Positions 44,831 to 57,229 of a DNA stretch of 64,000 nucleotides are shown piece after piece. The notes beneath the pieces are model-generated. The model worked only from the letters and a program-made list of their open reading frames with translations. It did not search any database and was not told the DNA's origin. The position numbers were made by a program, and so were the translations under genes. The DNA comes from Ornithodoros turicata (lineage: Eukaryota > Arthropoda > Arachnida > Ixodida > Argasidae). How positions within the stretch are numbered: the stretch's first letter is position 1; every line of letters starts with the position of its first letter. The stretch is taken from assembly GCF_037126465.1 (NCBI RefSeq), contig NC_088203.1, positions 50,939,581 through 51,003,580 of the forward strand. Reading direction: 5' to 3'.

Positions 44831-47800
44831 CAGGGGCCCCCTACCATCTCGCTCATGATCAGAGCTGACAATTAAGGCATAATGGTTTCAAATTTCCAAA
44901 GATTCTCTAAGAAGTGACATGCATTTCAGAATTTGTATGAGTGCAACACAACAGTGTGTACAGCCCGGGACAAAAGTTCACGGCACTACGCCTTTCTTCA
45001 TCGGAGCGGTCCCCTGCCAGCTACCAGCAAAAGATCGAATAAGAAACGGGTGTATCTCTCAGAATGTGCGTCCGCTCTTGTTTGATGCTAGGGTGTCACT
45101 CCAATGGAGAAATGTGACACCATGGTGGTCCGTAAAGATTTGTACCAAGCTGTACATCGTGCAACCCCGACAACTAACAAGCACTGCTCGGTAAGGTCAG
45201 TGTTCCAATTTGAGATTTTGCTGCCTATTTCTTCCCAAAAGGCTGCTCTTGCAAAAATGCTTAAACAAGTCATTTGGGTGAACTCCGGTGTACCAAGACA
45301 AGTTCAGAACAAAGAAATTATAGTTAGACTTTGGAGGCAGTAGTCAACATAAATAAGTTTTACCTCTGAGATGATGATTGCTCATTCAAGGCAACAACAA
45401 ACTCGTAGGTTCACCACATCATCTAAACTTCCTCGGCCTGTTACAGCTTGTTTCTGTCCACAAGGAGTGGTGACATGAACTATCATTCATCGAGCATTTG
45501 TCAGGATATTGTTATAGGAATCAGTCAGACAGATGTGCTTCAGATTTTTTTTTTCAGTTTTCAGGTTTTTATTGTTATTCCATGACAGTATACACTGATA
45601 CTGAAAGGGGGCAAGCCCTGTTGAACAGTCCAAGACACAGTCAGTGCAAATGTCTACACAATTTGAGGGGAACAGAAATACCAAGAACACATGACAAGTA
45701 TAAGAAACAAATAGCAAAGATATTGCACAGCAGAGAAATGCAAATCATCAAAAAGTAATTGGAAGTCCTGTTTGATGGTGTTTCTGAAGGATGCCAGATT
45801 ATTGTTGGGACGAATGCGTAGAGCAGTGTTTCTCAAACTGTGGGTCATGAGCTGTTGAAAGATTCATTGTTTCATGCCCAACCAGAGAGTAAAGCTCAAT
45901 TCATGTTCAAAGCATTAATGGACTGTCATGTGTTGTCACATGACAGTGTTGCATTCATGAGTAAATGATGTAGATGTGAAGGTCCTTAAACATGAATTCA
46001 ACAGAAATCCTCTGGCTGGGTGTATTTCCTGCTGCTTGGCACACTCTTGGAATCTGGTTGTAAACTGCCCTGCTACTATGGCTTTCTTCACACCATCTGT
46101 GCATCAATATTTGAACAGATCGGGACAAAAGTTTATGGAGGACCAGGGTGTTGCATTTCTTCATGGGAGTGACACTCTAGCAGCAAACAGGAGTGGCCAC
46201 ACACACTGAGAGGTGGACAGAACAGCCAGTCACTTGTTTCTTATTCGATATCTTCCTGCTAGCCAGCAGGGGGCCGCTCCGATGAGGTGCAAGGCAACAG
46301 GCTGATTGATATAGTGTCCAGCTGGAATTTGTGGTATTTTGGAACGATGTATTGCTAACGAGACCAGTAAAAATATCCAAAACTGGACGTGGACTGCGTG
46401 TTTGGCTCACTGAGGTTACCGAAGAGCTACGTTTCCTTGAGGTGTGAAACAAAGCTTGACAAAATCAATCAACCAAGTTGTGTAATCTAACTAGCCAATA
46501 CTGAGTAGATTTACAATATAGATTTGCAATATCTTGAGGACTTTTGCTCTCTTGTAACAAATGCTAAATAAATGCAATCAAGCATACATTGGAACTCATT
46601 TGCTGAGGCAAGACACATGAACATACAAACATATGTGATTGTGCTAGTTATTTTCACGCACATAGTATGATCTTCTGAATTCCCAGTAGCTGTTCGAACA
46701 TCCGGTTCTAGAACTGTTGTTCTTATTTGCATTTCTGCAGTGGTTGGCTTTCACATAGCTGCACCCGTTTTAACTCCTTGCATCTTTGTTGAGACAAAGC
46801 GGAGTTGTCTGGCATTTTTGTTCCGTAGTATCACAGCAGGTTTAGCATCGCATAGCCAAGATCGTACCTTTACTAGTGCATCTGGGAGGTCCCCATAGAA
46901 CCCCCCATAATATTTTCTGGCTACCGCACGGATAGCCAACACTAGCATGAGACAAAGTAGAAGCCAACTTGAATATACAAGGCGTACTGATGTGCATGAA
47001 GAAGTTTAAAATGATTGAGCATTGTAAGCGAATTACATTATCAAAATGTTGATGAGAGTCATGTACCCCGGCCACCATATTTTTGATGATAACGAAAGAC
47101 TGCAATTGAGCTGGTGTGATGCCAATATATTTTTCCTTTAATCTAATTAAATAATTATGCATTATATATAGTCATGAAGAGTTTGCTGATGGATGTTGGA
47201 AGGGTGTACATTTCCTTAGATAAATCATTCACAAGAATACACACAGCGGCTTTGAGCTCACCAAGGTTTTATGCAATGCCAACTGATGTTAGTATTTTCA
47301 TGGTAAAAAGCATCTGTTGCAGCTGAAGAAAACAATACCATCAGTGAGAGGCAGTTGTCTCGTTATATTACAAAAGAGTACTCAGTACTGGAGAGATATA
47401 AACACACGGAATAAAACAAACTGCCTAGTGCAGTGAGTGGAAAGTTTATTCCACTTCTTATTGGCATAATATTAATACAATTTTTTCTACAAGATTTCTC
47501 AGGTCAGAGCACTTTATAGGATATACAAATTGCCAATTATGTGTGTTATGTGTATGTATATCACCACACTTAAATGTATTTACCTGCTGTAATATACCCC
47601 ACACCAAGCTAAAAATGGGGCATATTGTCTTCAGTTGAAAAGTCAATGCAGGAGAGCATGCATGGCTGTAAAGTGTTTCACCTGAACCATTACCCATGTG
47701 TGACCATTAACCATTACCCACATTACCCATGTATGAAGTGGCAGTACACAACTATCACATAGAATGACCCATCTGGGGTGCTATGTGTAGAATCTATGCA

Positions 47801-48067
47801 CACTTTTCTTTTGATGTTAACATTGCCTTGAGTTTGAGGGAAGCACACAGGACGAACACGGGACGAGACGAACACGTAGACACACGAACCAGCAATGAAG
47901 CTTTAATACACAAAGTGAAGGAGAGACGGGTAAAAAGAAAGTGTACACTTCGGCATTAACATCAAGTCAACACCTGCTAGCTTTCCTGCTCCTCCTGTGT
48001 TCATCACACTTTTGCTGGTGCCCAAATGCCTTAACAGCTGTTTTAGCATGCCTGTCATGAGAACTAG
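44820..48067. other. Interior of the MULE-like element
   Basis: AT-rich. Positions 44957-45115 and 46150-46290 hold inverted pieces of another 'gggacaaaagttcacgg' Tc1-like foldback. No DDE transposase, FLYWCH or SWIM motif was recognised on either strand. Confidence 0.45.
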
Positions 48068-49352
48068 CTAGAAATTTTCATCTTGCAACAAGTCAGTATT
48101 TCCTCGTTGAAAGACAGTAGGATCATCCTTCTTGCCTTTGTGTGTGAGGGAAAGCACTGGACTGTTTGTTTGGGCTCTGATAGAACTGACCAACAAGGCA
48201 ACAGTGGTTTGATTGTCGTCGTGTTTCCTCTCACTGTAACATATATTATAGTCCCTCATGGTGATGTACAGGTACTGCCTTGTAGTGAGGTGAATTGGAT
48301 CCTTTGAAACGTGCCATCCAGCACACCCCGAATACTGAGCTGCATAGTACGCTGAGTGCAATGCAGTCACGTAGTTTCCCTAACATAAACAAATAGTTTC
48401 TTGAAGGTAAAAAAGGACATTCCAGTACAACATAGTGTTTTACAAGTGCCTGTACACTCGCAGCACATCGTTGCCATCGCGGCTTCTCCCGCACCTGTTT
48501 TTTTCTTTTTCTTTTTTAAGGAGTAGCAAGCTGGCACTTGCCTAGCTGACATCTCCTTTTGTGTGAATAAACATATACCCCCCCCCCTGCACGGGCTGCC
48601 TCTATTACATATTCCTCTGTTTTTGTGAGTGGGGTGTAGGACAGCCCCAAAATCATGTGCATAATAGGAAGCTTGGAAGACAAACGAGACCTTGCCAGTT
48701 TGGAACATTGCAGACATATCAGCAAGGCAGGTGTCCCCACGCCTGACGGAACCTTGTGATTTGATGGACCTTTTCCTTTGATGTGTCCTCTCTATAAAAG
48801 CACCCAATCAGTTACAAATATAATAACACTTTAAACCTCCATCTTTCAATCGCTTTACCCCTGTGCCTCTAGTAAAATGACTCTTGGCTGCATCCTGCAT
48901 TTCTTCTCTCCATGCCTGAAAATCTGAAATAAGTAAAAATAAGCAATGTCCTCAGTTTCAACACAATACTCACGTGTTTCGTAATTTTGTAGCTCCAGTT
49001 AAGGATAGAATGATTAAAAACACAAATACAAAATAATAGGAATCATTAAGCACAACGAAAGATTATTGATAATTGCCCAAACCACGATATTTCTTACTCA
49101 TATACCGACTTCGGTGTTAAGATAGAACAGGTGACAATTAGACAGTCCGATTACACAGATTTTACGAACACGTCACCAGAATTATTCCAACTTGGCACTA
49201 TGGGTGTACATTACGCACCAGTCTACCGGTTTATGCCACTGAATCATTTGCTACAACACATGCAAAATAAGAGCGTTGAACGCGAATGGTGTGTAGCATG
49301 AGACGTACTTACCAGCTTCAGAATTGCACTCGTATGTCTTTGAAGTCATGTA

Positions 49353-50105
49353 CAGTCGACCCGCGTTTATCCGGACTTCGTTTATCCGGATCCTGCGCTA
49401 TCCGAACAAAAAAGCATGGGGACGGATTTCTCCCCCTGTATTTCGCCCCCGTTTATCCGGACTTCAGCTTCCGGACTCGGACGAGAATTCCAGGGAACAG
49501 AAGTGACTAATACCCAACAATCGGCTTCAGTTATCCGGTCGTTGTCCAGAAAGGACACTTGGTCCACAGCTAGTAATACGAGGTCCAGGACCCTGGTCGT
49601 GGCCTCCTTTTTATTGACACAAAGAAGGTGTTGCTAGGAAGAATTTTCTCCCTTTCCGAGTTTGCACGTTACACAAAAGTAATCCATTGAGCACTCTGGT
49701 CATTTCAGACTGAGAAGGTTCGCAACGAGGACCCCTGCGCTGCAATAATCATGACGACAGCGTCAGTGTCGTCGCTTCCGATAGTGTTCAAGAAGAATCT
49801 GATGATGAAAGGGGGGATGCACAAGCTGTTACGGTAGAAAATGCGCGGGCGGTACTGAGAACAGCTGTAGTATTTTCCGAGCAGCAAAACAACATTTCGC
49901 AAGTTAATGCCATTAGCAAAGGTTTGCAGGAACTGGATGCGTGTATTAGAATTAAACAGAGACAATGGATAGTTTTCTCTGTAATGGTCAATAAAGATGT
50001 CCTTTTAGGATCACTCTGGATTTTCGTGTTTCACTTATCCGGTTCCCCCGCTATCGGGACATTTTCACAGGAAACGAGGCCGTCCGGATAAACGCGGGTC
50101 GACTG
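49353..50105. mobile_element. pogo/Tigger-like element, internally deleted
   Basis: Inverted ends CAGTCGACCCGCGTTTATCC with TA on both sides (49351-49352, 50106-50107). Near 49740-49975 an open plus-strand frame reads 'ENARAVLRTAVVFSEQQN' and 'GLQELDACI', which resembles the C-terminal tail of Tigger transposases. The DDE part is deleted. It inserted into the right MULE arm, and the left arm lacks it, so it is younger than the MULE. Confidence 0.85.
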
Positions 50106-50120
50106 TACATACACCTGGTA

Positions 50121-50434
50121 CAGGTTGGGTCAAAAGTTTACGGAACACGCGAGCGACGTACTTTTTCTTCGGTGCGACACCCTAGCGGCAGCCGGAAGCG
50201 GGTGAGTTCACTGTTTCGGAGGGATGGAAGGGTGCGCTGTGAGCGACCCACAGCGGTAACTCGTACTTCCCAGGCACACCCAAGCGACACTGGAGCGACC
50301 ACAGCGTGTCGCTAACAGCGCATCTGTCCACCCCTCCGAAACAGTGAACTCACCCGCTTCCGGCAGCCGCTAGGGTGTCGCACCGAAGAAAAAGTACGTC
50401 GCTCGCGTGTTCCGCAAACTTTTGTCCAAACCTG
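50121..50434. mobile_element. Tc1/mariner MITE
   Basis: TA duplications at 50119-50120 and 50435-50436. The ends read CAGGTT(T/G)GG.CAAAAGTTT, with arms of about 110 bp around a 90-bp centre. No coding sequence. Present only in the right MULE arm. Confidence 0.85.
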
Positions 50435-50984
50435 TACTGCTGCTGCCTGAACTGAGAGGGTGCAGCTGAGAAAAAGTGGACTGGCACTTGTTGCATCCGT
50501 AGTAACAGAGCGGCACATTTTACAATTTTGTACAGACGCCCTCAACTTTTGAACCGCGAGCATGAAAGTCGCAGGCGTTGCTGAAACGTTCCCTCACCTG
50601 TTGACCATCGACGGACGAGCGGGACATCCAGCGAGGAACTTGAGCGGAATATTTGGCAAAGTTGCTTCACCGCTACCACAAACCACAAATCTCACCCTCA
50701 AGCAAACAAACCGCTGTGTGCTAGCGCATGCGCACGCGAAGCGAGCAGACGGCACGGCGGCGGCAAAGAGAGACACGTGACATCACTTCTAGCGCATGCG
50801 CAGCACAACTGATTTTCCTCTCCCGAAGGCCAAGTCTGAAGAGAAACCAACTTGCTACGACGCGTCCAACTTCCAATGCTTCCAACTGCCACCTGCCACT
50901 CTCGCCCTCTCCTCTCCCTCTCGGCTCTCGCCGTTTGAAGTTTGAATTGCCGTGACGGTCTTCGCATTGCATCAGCCTCTGCAA

Positions 50985-51290
50985 TTACCTGTTCTTTTTT
51001 TCTTTTTTTTGTTGTTGTTGTTGTCTTTCTTCTAGTTATTCAGTTTAATTTTTGTTGTTGCTGAGATGTATTGTTTTACATTTCTCTGGTACTTAATATG
51101 TTATGATATTCACTTCAGATGAGAATGTGCACGAATTGGAGTTACAGGGATACAGCATTCGCAGACGCGCGCACCTGGATAAACAGCAATAAAAAGAGAT
51201 CATACCTGTGCTAAAATAGATCACAGCAATAGATCAACCAAAACATGGCAAGTGTGGACAAGATGAAATCTCAAAGGGGGAAGCTGGGAA
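50985..51290. other. Low-complexity hAT interior
   Basis: T-rich and (GTT)n sequence at 50992-51060; no gene. Confidence 0.4.
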
Positions 51291-51559
51291 GCTGCCCAAC
51301 TTGGAGTCTCAGCGACCATTCTGGGAACAAAATGGTACCTGTGAGGCTCCAGCTGGAACTTCTGGAACCATCTGAGCCCAGAGTGGTACCACCGATGTCA
51401 TCAAAGTGGAACTAGCCACCCCACATGGGAATCCAGCTGGGACCATCCACATTCAACTGGAACCATTCCGGGACCATCAAACATCCGACTGGAACCAGTC
51501 CAGATTGAACTGGAGCCATTCTGGGACCAGTCCAGATTTTCGCATGGGGCAGGTTAACA

Positions 51560-52430
51560 GAAGCTTCCGTGTGTGTGTATTACAGTGTTTGAAGTGGGCA
51601 AGAAGGCGTCAGTGGTCGTTCAGGATTTTGAAAGAGTTTGTGCGACATGAAAGACAAGATTAGTAGCGGTTACAAGAAGAGCATGCCCATGAATTACTGG
51701 TTTGGGTTGACTTTCCCCGCACGTAGCTCAGGTCGCGGGGTTGTTAGCGGAATCTCACCTGGAATATCTGTCAACCAAGCCTGCTACCTTGGCTTAAGTC
51801 ATTTAAGTAATTGAAATTATTCGCTACCAGTCAGGATCGCGAATACACGCTAATCAAATAACGACGCTTCATGGTATGTAGTTGGATTGGAATGGTGCGA
51901 TCGTGAGCTCGGGGACTTTATGTGTAAAGGGCACGTTATTATGTCAGCACTGACCGCCGCCGTGCTCGGCGTTAGCGTGAAGTGTCTGTGGAACAAAGCA
52001 AACAGAGAGTTCGACTCATTTTAGACCCACTGGCGAGTTTTAGATACTGTGTCAGTGTGGTAGTTTTTGCTTCTTTTATTTTAAATTCACAAAGAAAGCC
52101 AACTTGGCATGTTCCTTTCGTTCTGACCAGAATGAGTGTGGCCGGTGCTTCATTTTCTAGTACCCTAGGCACGCGGCAAACTTAATGCTTTAAACGGAAT
52201 GACAGTAACTTCACCTCCTGAGCAACCATCGTCCCGAATGACTGCGTTTTTTCAACACGCCCCTGCTTTCAACAAGCCAGGAGAGAACGACGCCACACAA
52301 GATTATAGTTGGGAGGAGGTGAACTTACCGCCGTTCCGTTTTTATGAAGTGTGGCTAGCGTGTAAGGGGCTGATGTACGTTCACATGCGCACACGTTGGG
52401 AATTATGCTGAACCGTTATTTGAACCGGAA
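51560..52430. other. hAT interior, no recognised transposase
   Basis: An open frame at 52199-52411 (with 'MTAFFQHAPAFNKPGENDA') is vaguely like leader sequence of zinc-finger transposases, but too short to name. Confidence 0.3.
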
Positions 52431-52952
52431 ACCGGTATTTTTTTACCGGTTTAGTTCCGGTTCAGCTCCAAGACGGCGTCGACCCTTTCGGTTCGGTTCA
52501 GTTCCGGTTCGGCCAAAAATAACGGTTAATAACGGTTTTAGGTTCGGGTTCGGGTTCGGTTCGACTCTCTGGCCACATCCGGGATTGTTCTCACTCGAAG
52601 TGTTTCGGTTTGCATTTCGCGTCGTGTATGAAGGCTAAAATCAAAACGTTGCTTGTTGTCAGATTACAGAGACGTCTAGTTCCAATGAATACCCACCTCT
52701 GATCAGCACCTCACTAGCATTGAAACCGACGAGCCGCCATGTTGCTTCGCAAATTGTGGAACCCTCTAACATGCAGATGCACCCTTTTCGCTCGGGTTCG
52801 TTCGAGAACCTCCTTAACTGGCGTGATAGCACCCCTTTTAGGTTACAATTGCTATCGAAGCTGCTCAGGCACCTTTTTTGCCGTGGAAAAGGTGCATCGT
52901 AGTTTTCGAGGAGGAAAAAGGTTCAAAATCTTCGCTCGGAACCTTTTTTTCT

Positions 52953-54908
52953 CAGAGTGCATAGCCACTGCAATTCCTCCGTCTATATCGTATTCGCTGT
53001 ACGTTGATGACATTCAGATCTCTTACTCGTCTGCAAATTTCGCAACTTGTGAGAGGCAGTTACAACTAGCAACAAACAGATTGGTTAAATGGGCAGATCA
53101 GAATGTATTCAAGTTCTCTTCGGAAAAGACTGTCTGCGTTCTGTTTACCAGGAAGAAGGGACTACTTCCAAAGCCTACACTTTCATTAATGGTGAGGACA
53201 TTGCTGTCCGAGAAGAACACAAATTTCTGGGAATGGTATTTGATAGAAAGCTTACGTTTTTGCCGCACATCAAACAACTAAAAGGAAAATGCATAAAGTC
53301 TTTAAATCTCATGAAAGTTGTCGCTCATAGGTCTTGGGGAGCAGATAGAACAACCCTCCACAAAATATATGCATCAGTAATTCGGTCCAAGATGGATTAT
53401 GGTTGTGTTGTTTACAGTTCTGCTCGTACGTCAGTCCTCAGGTTAATTGACCCAGTACATGATCAGGGCTTGCGGTTAGCTCTTCGAGCTTTCCTCACCT
53501 CACCAGTGGAAAGTTTGTACGCCGAGTCCAGTGAGTGGTCTCTGGACAGACGACGGGCTTACCTCACTATTCTTTGTGGTCTTAACGTCAAAAGGCATTG
53601 TCAGAATCCAGCTCTGCCTTGTGTCCAAGACACACGGCTTCAGCGACTGTTTGTACACAGACCATCAGTGGTATGGCCTCTTAGCATGCGAGCTTTGCGA
53701 TATCAAGACTTTTATATATCAATACTTTTTATATCAGGATTCTTCGATCCTAGAACAGGGTGGCGAAAGTGCTCCTTTGCAATCACAGCCACAGTCCAAC
53801 TACTCCTTAACTAAGTACAGTAAAAGGATACGTCGCCCTTAGTCCTTCAGCAATAGTTCTTCAAATTAAAACATTCCTCTGGCGACCACACTGAAATATA
53901 CACAGATGGGTCACGGACTGCTGACAGCGTTTTCTGCGCCCAGGTATCTGCAGCAGTGACACGGTCGCACCGTTTAAATCCAGCAGCATCCATTTTTACT
54001 CCTGAAGTATACCGCACTGATCTTGGCACTTAATTTTATATTGCAAACAGGTATTAAATCTGGAGTAATTTACACAGACTCTCTTAGCTCTCTGCATGCT
54101 ATGAGTAGTCTGCAGCGGGCTAAGAACCTTCTAGTTCATAGAGCACGTTTTTTTTTGGCCAATAGGATAATAATTAGAAGTTATAACTTAACATTTTGTT
54201 GGGTGCCCAGTCACGTGGGTATGCTAGGAAATGAACTTGCAGACCGAGCCGCCAGCAACCGCTCTTTCATCAGAAATTGGCCCATTCGACATCCTTTTCC
54301 ATGACTTCTGACGTGCATTAAGAAAGGCCATTAATGTAAAATGGCAGCAGTTCTGGGATGAACAAACTCTAAACAAGCTTCATCTCACAAAACCACACAT
54401 AGGGCATAAGGTACATGCAATCCAGCAACGCCTCCAGGAGGTGCTGAGACACAGACTCAGAATTGGGCATACATTTTTGTCGCACGGCCACCTACTTCGT
54501 GGAGAGGAGGCACCGCAGTGCACCCATTGTAACGAGCAACTCTCCACCCTTCGTATTCTCATCACATACCCACAACATGAACCTCATCGCCAGCGCTACT
54601 TCACTGTATGCTACAAGCACCTCTTCATCCAGCACTCTTATCGGGCGATGAGCCTATCATTCATTTTGAGAATGTCCAGAACTTTTTTATGGATATAGGC
54701 CTGCTTGGGAGCCTATAGCTTTTTAGTTACTTTCCACAAGAAAACATTACACACACTTCTTTTAATTACATCAGTGTATTTTTAGGTTGACTTTCAGTCA
54801 CTTTGTTCTGATAACTTAATTCATTTGTGTTCATAACCGTGTTTGGCGCAATATGACCTTTGTAGTCGCTGCGCCATAAAACCTCTAATCATAATCATCA
54901 TCATCACT
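52953..54908 (+). pseudogene. I-like LINE copy A: reverse transcriptase and RNase H, 5' truncated
   Basis: Begins inside the reverse transcriptase ('SISYSLYVDDIQISYSS', catalytic YVDD near 53005), then 'EEHKFLGMVFDRKLTFLPHI', 'KMDYGCVVYSSAR' and 'LRLALRAFLTSP'. An RNase H domain follows with 'YTDSLSSLHAM' and 'FCWVPSHVGMLGNELADRAA'. Frameshifts occur near 53185 and 53690-53880 and before the zinc-ribbon-like C-terminus (near 54310), which has 'RHRLRIGHTFLSHG' and 'CTHCNEQ'. The 3' end is a (ATC)n-like tail at 54890-54906. An RNase H after the reverse transcriptase places it in the I superfamily of LINEs. Target-primed insertion explains the 5' truncation. Confidence 0.85.
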
Positions 54909-55875
54909 AGCTGGTGTATCTTGTGCCATGGTAACTCGGACAGTCACAATAACTCACCGTTTACACAGTCATGTCGATATTCAATGCAGAGGTTTATGCG
55001 ATCATCATAACACTCAACTACATTTTACAACATTGCGTTGTGTCATCAGTCATCTATATAGATTCCCCCAGCTCTTTGCAGGCAATATGTTCAGTCCAAA
55101 AAACAAAAAAAAAATATTGTGCAGCGAGCACGACGTCTAGCTAATACAATAACTAACAGGGGCTATCGTTTAACCCTTTAGTGGGTGCCAAGCCACGTGG
55201 GCATAGAGGGTAACGAAAACGCGGATCGTGCAGCTGCAGCTGCACTTTCAGCTGATATAACAGTCTTTGATGTCCCTGTTCAAGACCTCAGCTTATTTTT
55301 GATGAACGCTATCAAAATGAAATGGCAGCAATTTTGGAGCACACAAGAGCAGAATAAGCTGCACTTGGTGAAGCCTCAAACAGGAAATCGCTCACAAAGT
55401 CTTGAAAACAGGTTACACGCTGTCTTAAGGTGCAGGTTAAGGGTTGGACACACATACATGACTCACGGGTTTTTGCTACGTGGGGAGGACACCCACCTGA
55501 GTGCGTGTGCTGCAGAGAGCCCCCTTTCTGTCCAACACATTCTAATTACATGCCTGTTGCATGAAAGTTATCGTCAGCGTCATTTCACTGAATTTTATCG
55601 TTACTCTTTAGCTCTTCATCCAGCTCTTTTGCTGGGTGATGAGGCTATTGTTCCTTTTACTGGAGTACATAATTTTTTAAAGAACATTGGATATCTTAAC
55701 AAACTGTGAATGTACAGAGAGCCCTTTTCTTACCCAAGCCACCACTAGCCAAGTTATTTTAATATGAGCATTTCAATTTTTAACTAGGTTCATAACATTA
55801 CCTTGTTGTTTGGCGCATTATAGCCCTAGTAGCTTTTGCGCCAAGAAAACCCAAATCATCATCATCATAACTCTG
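54909..55875 (+). pseudogene. I-like LINE copy B: RNase H and C-terminus only
   Basis: A second, more strongly 5'-truncated copy directly behind copy A. It starts in RNase H (near 54925), breaks at an A-run (55085-55115), then reads 'VPSHVGIEGNENADRAA', 'MKWQQFWSTQEQNKLHL', 'RCRLRVGHTYMTHGFLLRG' and ends 'NFLKNIGYLNKL' at 55709. The 3' untranslated part ends in (ATC)n at 55855-55868. It is closer in sequence to copy C than to copy A. Confidence 0.85.
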
Positions 55876-56769
55876 TCGCAAGGAATGGGGATTCTGACAA
55901 CGCAGCTGCCAAGGTCACAGTCAGGGTCATTGCAGCTCAAACGTCCCAGCGGTGTTGCACGACCAACGTCGATTTTCGATAAAAAATATATGATGTTGGG
56001 TCTTGCGTAAACGTGCACTACAAAAAAATATTTTTTACCCAAAGCAGTGTAGAACGCCCGTAGGGCGGGATCGAATGTCGGCCCCGGGTGAAAAGCCAGG
56101 GCGCGCTTTGGCGCCTGTGGAGGGAATATGGCTGTAAATAAATAGAAAAATTCGAATTAGATCGCTTTGAGGAACGGTATTGTCATCTCTGACAGCTTCC
56201 ATACCTCAAGCGATCAGCGCATTAAAACATACAGGACAATCAAAGTCAGTGCACATTGTGCCATGTTCAGAATTTGTTCCTTTAACAACGGTTGGATAAA
56301 ATCAGCCGAGTATATTTGATCCGATTGTAAAGTACCAGTACATTGCACATAAAAATAGTTGAGGTAATGTGACAAATGGTTTATTTTCGAAAAAAATTGT
56401 GAAACTGGCCGTTAGAGCGAATATTGCCAAATTCGGCGTGCAAAAACCGGCATTGGTGGACGAATTACGGATTTGAATTTACCACCCAGGTATTCATCAA
56501 TGCCCCGAGTGCCAATACTAAGAGTATTGCGAGGGCGTTTTTTTTTTTTGATCAATTTTTAAAATCGCCATAGCACGAGAAACATGAAACCGCGCGGAGC
56601 AATACTTTCACGACACGCAGCTGCGTCACAATTGGCATTTTCGAGTGTTTTTTGAAACTGTCGGAAGAATAGCATCATCAAGCTTTAATCTGCTTCAAAC
56701 AACTGAGTTGCAAAGTAGAGGACCTCACGACATCATGACCCCTCCATTTCCTGGGTCATACTGCGGATG
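55876..56769. other. No gene recognised
   Basis: AT-rich, with a T-run at 56535-56550; no supported feature. Confidence 0.35.
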
Positions 56770-57226
56770 TTATACAATACTTATGCCCTTATCACGCCCC
56801 TTTCTGGACCTACAACATTGGGTCGTTTGAGTAGTACTCATATTTGGTTTCAGATCTCCTTTTGTGGCCTTTAATTTCCTGGCTTTGCGAACCATTCTTT
56901 CTGGAGCTTCAAAAAAGTCCATGATTCGCTGTTTTTGACCACGAGGCAGGTGCCAGTGTAAATAATGTAGTCCTTTTACCAACAGAAACGTCATCTTCAT
57001 ATTTTTTCTTGAGTTGATGCAGGAACTTCTCGTAATCATTTGCCAGGTCTCTTTTGTTATCTGTGTCTCTTGCAATTGGTACTTCCAGCCCAAGCCCTTC
57101 GGCCACAGTAGACTCTCCACGCGTTTGCAACCTCATCAGCAATTTTCTTGCGTACAGTTTTTGCCGGGCCATCGGCCTCATTCTTCTCACTGGTCTTTTA
57201 TGCCGTACCTGCAGTGAGCCATCCAA
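56770..57226 (-). pseudogene. Unidentified repeat-derived coding remnant
   Basis: Two overlapping minus-strand frames look like pieces of one protein split by a frameshift near 56950: 'VRRMRPMARQKLYARKLL' and 'ANDYEKFLHQLKKKYEDDV' in one frame, then 'LPRGQKQRIMDFFEAPERM' and 'LKATKGDLKPN' in the other. It is lysine/arginine-rich and helical. It recalls uncharacterised multi-copy arthropod proteins linked to transposons, but I cannot name the family. Confidence 0.4.
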
Positions 57227-57229
57227 CAG

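Larger units (their letters stand above)
48068..50776 (-). pseudogene. MULE-type transposase-like N-terminal half, right-arm copy
   Basis: Read on the minus strand: a start exon (50776 to about 50594, ending 'PSMVNR'), a second exon near 50512-50440, then after the nested insertions 'AILKL' near 49320. Next come 'FQAWREEMQDAAKSHFTRGTG' (about 48930-48865) and 'RTHQRKRSIKSQGSVRRGDTC' with 'FQASYYAHDFGAVLHPTH' (about 48785-48610). Inward of the arm follows 'LTTRQYLYITMRDYNICYSE' and 'SPVLSLTHKG' (about 48290-48100). These match, in order, the DNA-binding leader and the linker before the catalytic domain in arthropod MULE proteins. The catalytic domain itself is missing. Frame breaks occur at a T-run and C-run near 48500-48590. 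Confidence 0.55.
43708..50835. mobile_element. MULE-like element with more than 1-kb terminal inverted repeats
   Basis: Ends ACTTGGCCTTCGGGAGAGG at 43708 and inward from 50835. The exact 9-bp duplication CTGAAGAGA flanks them (43699-43707 and 50836-50844), as expected for Mutator-like elements. The inverted arms run 43708-44820 and 48680-50835. The right arm is lengthened by two younger insertions (49353-50105, 50121-50434), and without them both arms are about 1.1 kb. The arms encode the N-terminal exons of a MULE-type protein on opposite strands. No catalytic domain was recognised between the arms. Confidence 0.8.
42700..52571. mobile_element. hAT-type element split by the MULE
   Basis: The left end is CAGAGTGTCGAACCGAA at 42700 and the right end read inward from 52571 is CAGAGAGTCGAACCGAA. 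An exact 8-bp duplication, GCCACATC, flanks them (42692-42699 and 52572-52579). CAG termini and 8-bp duplications are the hAT hallmark. Subterminal 'ggttcgg' arrays occupy 42720-42840 and 52430-52565. About 2.7 kb remain after removing the MULE, with no hAT transposase recognised, so it is non-autonomous. A similar terminus is at 58157. Confidence 0.8.
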
